Of a DNA stretch of 64,000 nt, positions 59,435 through 64,000 are shown one piece after another; position 1 is the first letter of the stretch; each line of letters begins with the position of its first letter. The translations under genes and the position numbers were made by a program. The DNA comes from Alkalihalobacillus sp. TS-13. Lineage in GTDB: Bacteria; Bacillota; Bacilli; Bacillales; Fictibacillaceae. Below the pieces are notes generated by a model that made no database searches, was not told where the DNA came from, and saw only the letters and a program-made list of their open reading frames with translations. The stretch is from the NCBI RefSeq assembly GCF_019720915.1, contig NZ_JAHKSI010000001.1, positions 3,466,212 to 3,530,211 of the forward strand, written 5' to 3'.

Positions 59435-62017
59435 ATGGCCGATATCGAACAATCTCGAAAGAAAGAAATCAATATAAGCGATGAAATAAGAACATCGTTC
59501 ATGGATTACGCGATGAGCGTTATTGTCAGCCGTGCTCTTCCAGACGTAAGAGACGGCCTGAAGCCTGTACATCGCCGTATCCTGTACGCAATGAACGACC
59601 TCGGTATGACAGCAGACAAGGCGTATAAAAAGTCTGCACGTATCGTCGGGGAAGTAATTGGTAAATATCATCCGCATGGTGATTCAGCCGTCTATGATGC
59701 GATGGTACGTATGGCACAAGATTTCAACTATCGCAATATGCTGATTGATGGACACGGAAACTTCGGTTCTGTTGATGGCGATGCAGCAGCTGCGATGCGT
59801 TATACAGAAGCGAGAATGTCCAAAATTTCGATGGAAATGGTCCGTGACATTCAAAAGGATACAATTGACTATAAGGAAAACTATGACGGTAGTGAACAAG
59901 AACCGGTTGTCCTTCCAGGACGTTTTCCGAACCTTCTCGTAAACGGTGCAGCAGGGATCGCTGTCGGTATGGCAACCAATATCCCTCCTCACCAGCTTGG
60001 TGAAGTCATTGATGGTGTTCTTGCTTTAAGTAAAAATCCAGATATGGATATTCCAGAATTGATGGAGTATATTCCTGGACCAGACTTCCCTACAGGTGGA
60101 GAAATTTTAGGTCGTGAAGGTATCCGTCGTGCTTATACGACTGGTCGTGGATCGATCATGACGCGTGCTAAAGCACATATTGAAGAAAAAGATAATGGCC
60201 GAAAATCGATCATCGTCAACGAAATACCTTACCAGGTCAACAAGGCGAAATTGATTGAAAAAATTGCTGAATTGGTTCGAGACAAACGTATTGAAGGGAT
60301 TTCAGATCTTCGTGACGAGTCGGACCGTAACGGTATGCGGATCGTCATAGAAGTCCGGAAAGATGCAAATGCTAACGTTCTTTTAAATAATTTATATAAG
60401 CAAACAGCTCTTCAAACAAGCTTCGGGATAAACCTGTTAGCCCTTGTTGATGGACAACCGAAAGTCTTGAACCTGAAGGAATGTCTTCATTATTATTTGA
60501 AGCATCAGCAGGAAGTTATTCGTCGACGTACGATTTTCGAATTGAAAAAAGCTGAAGCACGTGCACATATCCTTGAAGGATTACGCATCGCGCTTGATCA
60601 TATCGATGAAATCATCGCGCTCATCAGAGGTTCACGTACGACAGATATCGCACGTGAAGGATTAATGGAACAATTCTCGTTATCTTACGAGCAGGCACAA
60701 GCGATCCTCGATATGCGTCTGCAACGTCTTACTGGTTTAGAACGAGATAAAATCGAAGACGAATACAATGAACTTGTGAAGTTGATCGCTGAACTAAAAG
60801 CGATATTGGCGGATGAAGAAAAGGTTCTTGAAATCATCCGTACAGAGCTTACAGAGATTAGAGAAAAATTCAATGATGAACGAAGAACAGAAATCACAAT
60901 CGGTGAAAATGCAATAGAAGATGAGGATCTCATCCCTCGCCAACAGATTGCGATCACCGTTACACATAATGGGTATATTAAACGTCTTCCTTTATCCACT
61001 TACCGTGCACAACGGCGTGGAGGGCGAGGAATTCAGGGGATGGGAACGAATGATGATGACTTCGTCGAACATCTACTATCGACGAATACACATAACACAA
61101 TCTTATTCTTTACGAACCTCGGTAAGGTCTATCGACTAAAAGGATATGAAATTCCTGAACTCGGAAGGACTGCAAAAGGGATCCCAATCATCAATCTCCT
61201 GCAGATTGAAAAGGGTGAATCGATTTCAGCGATCATTCCAGTGGAAGAGTTTGTCGATGACTGGTATCTCTTCTTCGGGACAAAGGATGGCATATGCAAA
61301 CGTTCACCACTCTCCGCATTTGCTAACATCCGTCGCGGCGGGCTTTTTGCCATCAATCTCCGTGAAGAAGATGAATTGATCGGTGTCAGACTGACAGACG
61401 GCAACAAAGACATCATCATCGGTACAAATAGCGGAATGGCTGTCCGATTCCATGAAACCGACGTACGTTCAATGGGAAGAACTGCAACTGGTGTTAAAGG
61501 AATTTCCTTACGTGAAGAGGATTATGTTATCGGGATGGAGCTTCTCGATACAGACGAAGAACGTGACATCATGATAGTTACCGAAAAAGGATTCGGTAAA
61601 CGTACGCCAATGGAAGAATACCGTGTACAATCACGTGGCGGTGTCGGTCTACGAACATGTAACATCACCGACAGGAATGGTAAAGTGATTGCACTGAAAA
61701 CCGTCAATGAAGAGCAAGAAATCATGCTCATCACGACCACGGGAATCGTCATTCGAATGTCAGTCGCTGATATTTCTCAATATGGACGTAATACACAAGG
61801 TGTCCGATTAATCAAAATAAACGAAGGTGTCGATGTCGCAACGATAGCTGTCGTCGATAAGGTTGATGAAGAGGAAGAGATCGAAGGAGAAGAATCTCCA
61901 GCTGACGAAGCAACAAATGAAGAAGAAACATCTGAAGAACCTATTCAAGATGATGCAGAATCGTCCGATACAACTAATGACGATCATTCCTCATCAGATG
62001 AAGGAACCGAAGAGTAA
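59435..62017 (+). CDS. gyrA: DNA gyrase subunit A
   Basis: 860 residues: winged-helix domain with catalytic Tyr ([13 protein letters not shown]), coiled coil, and six-bladed C-terminal DNA-wrapping domain with the GyrA box ([10 protein letters not shown]). It ends with an acidic tail of about 50 residues ([11 protein letters not shown] ... SSSDEGTEE), longer than I recall for B. subtilis GyrA. Cuts and passes DNA in the gyrase heterotetramer. GGAGGT precedes the ATG. Confidence 0.98.
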   Translation: MADIEQSRKKEINISDEIRTSFMDYAMSVIVSRALPDVRDGLKPVHRRILYAMNDLGMTADKAYKKSARIVGEVIGKYHPHGDSAVYDAMVRMAQDFNYRNMLIDGHGNFGSVDGDAAAAMRYTEARMSKISMEMVRDIQKDTIDYKENYDGSEQEPVVLPGRFPNLLVNGAAGIAVGMATNIPPHQLGEVIDGVLALSKNPDMDIPELMEYIPGPDFPTGGEILGREGIRRAYTTGRGSIMTRAKAHIEEKDNGRKSIIVNEIPYQVNKAKLIEKIAELVRDKRIEGISDLRDESDRNGMRIVIEVRKDANANVLLNNLYKQTALQTSFGINLLALVDGQPKVLNLKECLHYYLKHQQEVIRRRTIFELKKAEARAHILEGLRIALDHIDEIIALIRGSRTTDIAREGLMEQFSLSYEQAQAILDMRLQRLTGLERDKIEDEYNELVKLIAELKAILADEEKVLEIIRTELTEIREKFNDERRTEITIGENAIEDEDLIPRQQIAITVTHNGYIKRLPLSTYRAQRRGGRGIQGMGTNDDDFVEHLLSTNTHNTILFFTNLGKVYRLKGYEIPELGRTAKGIPIINLLQIEKGESISAIIPVEEFVDDWYLFFGTKDGICKRSPLSAFANIRRGGLFAINLREEDELIGVRLTDGNKDIIIGTNSGMAVRFHETDVRSMGRTATGVKGISLREEDYVIGMELLDTDEERDIMIVTEKGFGKRTPMEEYRVQSRGGVGLRTCNITDRNGKVIALKTVNEEQEIMLITTTGIVIRMSVADISQYGRNTQGVRLIKINEGVDVATIAVVDKVDEEEEIEGEESPADEATNEEETSEEPIQDDAESSDTTNDDHSSSDEGTEE

Positions 62018-62023
62018 CCAATG

Positions 62024-62053
62024 ACGGAGGAAAATCATTTTCCTCCGTTTTTT
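62024..62053 (+). terminator. Terminator of gyrA
   Basis: Perfect 11-bp arms ACGGAGGAAAA (62024-62034) and TTTTCCTCCGT (62038-62048), followed by TTTTTT. Confidence 0.95.
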
Positions 62054-62170
62054 GAACTCTGTTTTTTTCTATATATAGAGATAAGAAAGCACAAGAGTCC
62101 TGGTCAGGCAATGGAGCTTTACATGCCTTCATCCGCAAAAAAATTATCTTTTTAGAAGGGGACGGGTCTA

Positions 62171-63244
62171 TTGAAGGTACTTGTACATAATTTAAATCCA
62201 GGTGAAGTTTTGACAAACGATGTGTTTTCCCTGACGAGTCGCCCAATCGTTACACGTGATACGGAGTTGATTGAGGAGCATATCCAAGTGTTGAAAGCAT
62301 TTTCGATTAATGAGGTTGAAGTGAAGACGCAAAAATCTGCTTCTAAAAAACAAAAAGATGAAAATAAGACATCCAGCGCGACGAACACTACACAAAACAC
62401 TGGTTTTCATTCACTTTATAAAAAAGCAGTCATCCAGTATAAAAAGCAGTTTGAAAATTGGCAAGCTGGTACAGCAGTTGATCTTTATCAGATTCGTCTA
62501 GAAATCGTTCCACTTCTTGAAATTGCATTAGACAAGCCGAAAACGATCCTATCACTGCATCACTTTTCTGAGGCTCAGGATTATATTTATCATCATGCGG
62601 TGTCTGTGGGGCTGATTTCATCATTTATAGCAAAGAAACTCTCCTATTCAAAAGGGGAGATCATCCAACTCGGATTAGGCGGTGCTCTTATTGATTGTGG
62701 AATGTCGAAAATCCAGCCAAAGATCTTTTATAAAAAGGATAACCTTACGCAATCCGAATACGAGGAAGTGAAACAACATCCGATTCTCGGCTATAAAATG
62801 TTGAAAAGCCTCACAGGAATAAAAGAAAGTGTCCTACTGAGTGTATTACAGCATCACGAACGCGAAGACGGAAGCGGTTATCCATTAGGGACAAAAGGAA
62901 GTCAATTGAATCAATACAGCCGCATTGCGGCCATTGCTGATGTTTTCCATGCCATGACCTCTGAACGGCTTTACCGGGCTAAACAATCTCCATTCAAAGT
63001 ACTCGAACAAATGCAAATGGATCATTTCGGGAAATTCGATCCGAAGATCTTGAACATTCTAGTAAATGAACTAACTGCATTTTCGGTAGGAACCAAAGTT
63101 GAACTTACGAACGGTCAGGTTGGAGAGATCGTCTTCATCGATCCCCAATCACATACCCGTCCGATGGTGAAAATTGATGGAGCGGATGAAATCATTGCAC
63201 TTACGAAACGAACAGACTTATATATCGAAACCATTTTAACCTAA
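62171..63244 (+). CDS. HD-GYP domain protein with degenerate HD motif
   Basis: 357 residues, starting TTG at 62171 after GGGG. An N-terminal domain of about 130 residues with a Lys/Ser-rich linker, then an HD-GYP domain (about 135-290). The HH pair (YHHAVSVGL) and the HHEREDGSGYP motif are intact, but the HDxGK motif aligns to DCGMS, so the metal-binding HD is lost and catalysis is doubtful. The C-terminal 60 residues form a small beta domain. Intact relatives degrade c-di-GMP. A gene of this family often follows gyrA in related Bacillaceae. Confidence 0.85.
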   Translation: MKVLVHNLNPGEVLTNDVFSLTSRPIVTRDTELIEEHIQVLKAFSINEVEVKTQKSASKKQKDENKTSSATNTTQNTGFHSLYKKAVIQYKKQFENWQAGTAVDLYQIRLEIVPLLEIALDKPKTILSLHHFSEAQDYIYHHAVSVGLISSFIAKKLSYSKGEIIQLGLGGALIDCGMSKIQPKIFYKKDNLTQSEYEEVKQHPILGYKMLKSLTGIKESVLLSVLQHHEREDGSGYPLGTKGSQLNQYSRIAAIADVFHAMTSERLYRAKQSPFKVLEQMQMDHFGKFDPKILNILVNELTAFSVGTKVELTNGQVGEIVFIDPQSHTRPMVKIDGADEIIALTKRTDLYIETILT

Positions 63245-63408
63245 GGAAGAGAAGTATTTTCTCTTTCTTTTTTTGGGTTCACCAGACTCACGGATTTATT
63301 TTCCCTCCTTAACATTTATTAAAAATATAGTTGAACAGGCTGAAGAATCATGATATAGTTATTTCCGTTGCTCTAAAAACAACCAACAAAATAATTTCAA
63401 AAAAGTTA

Positions 63409-63437
63409 TTGACGGATGTTTTAAGAGATGTTATATT
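63409..63437 (+). promoter_or_regulatory. rRNA operon promoter
   Basis: -35 TTGACG (63409-63414), 17-base spacer, -10 TATATT (63432-63437). The expected start is at about 63444-63446 (a G), as in growth-rate-controlled rRNA promoters of Bacillus. The leader then carries CTCTTTGAAAACTGAACAAA, the usual antitermination/boxA-type segment. Confidence 0.88.
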
Positions 63438-63606
63438 ATTTAAGTCGCCTCAAAAACGAGGCAGCGAAAAACAGCTCTTTGAAAACTGAACAAAAGCCAA
63501 GCGTGAAACGGGTCTTTTTATAAGAACCCTGATCAATTTTTAAGTTTTACATTTAATGAGCAATCAAACGATGCTCAATAAATTCAGTGGCAATTATGCC
63601 AATCAA

Positions 63607-64000
<394 letters not shown>

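Overview
The window is the replication-origin region of an endospore-forming Bacillaceae chromosome. The gene order rpmH-dnaA-dnaN-yaaA-recF-remB-gyrB-gyrA-16S to the right, and rnpA-yidD-yidC-jag-mnmE-mnmG-rsmG-noc-soj-spo0J ... ychF-rpsF-ssb-rpsR ... gdpP-rplI-dnaB-purA ... walRKHIJ-htrC-rlmH to the left, is that of the Bacillus subtilis origin. Soj, Spo0J, Noc, SpoIIIJ, Jag and YyaC homologues indicate a sporulating lineage. The sequence does not resolve the genus; the 394 bases of 16S rRNA at the right end would. Nearly all genes point away from oriC, which lies at about 52.38-54.32 kb.

Left arm, distal part (1-17.5 kb). This is accessory sequence: a flavin-dependent monooxygenase, an M20 dipeptidase, a sucrose PTS/hydrolase cluster with its own LacI-type regulator and clear operators, a TSUP transporter, a Nudix hydrolase, malate:quinone oxidoreductase, a LysM plus beta-propeller protein, a ClC transporter flanked by a DUF421 gene and a decayed DUF421 fragment, and an unknown membrane protein. 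That last gene lies between two SCC-type attachment sequences, one of them the 3' end of rlmH.

Left arm, middle and proximal parts (17.5-52 kb). This is the conserved core: rlmH, a small CxxH/CxxC protein gene, htrC, the WalKR cell-wall signalling operon, an M23 endopeptidase, a tRNA-Lys/Asp/Phe cluster with a partial duplication of tRNA-Phe, purA with a PurBox, the replicative helicase with rplI and gdpP, the rpsF-ssb-rpsR operon, and chromosome segregation, tRNA modification and membrane insertion genes. Three parS sites lie at 38.9, 42.2 and 45.1 kb. DnaA-box clusters lie upstream of rlmH, between mnmE and jag, and on both sides of dnaA. The unwinding region with DnaA-trios lies between dnaA and dnaN.

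Right arm (52.8-64 kb). Initiator, sliding clamp, RecF, RemB (with an apparent CTG start codon), gyrase, a degenerate HD-GYP protein, and the promoter, leader and first part of an rRNA operon.

No transposase, prophage, CRISPR array, toxin-antitoxin pair or defence locus was recognised. The non-standard content is (i) the SCC-like attachment-site pair around 16.5-17.5 kb, (ii) a MITE-like family of palindromic intergenic repeats with about eight full or partial copies, (iii) other small structured intergenic repeats, and (iv) several small or decayed genes that length-limited gene finding misses.
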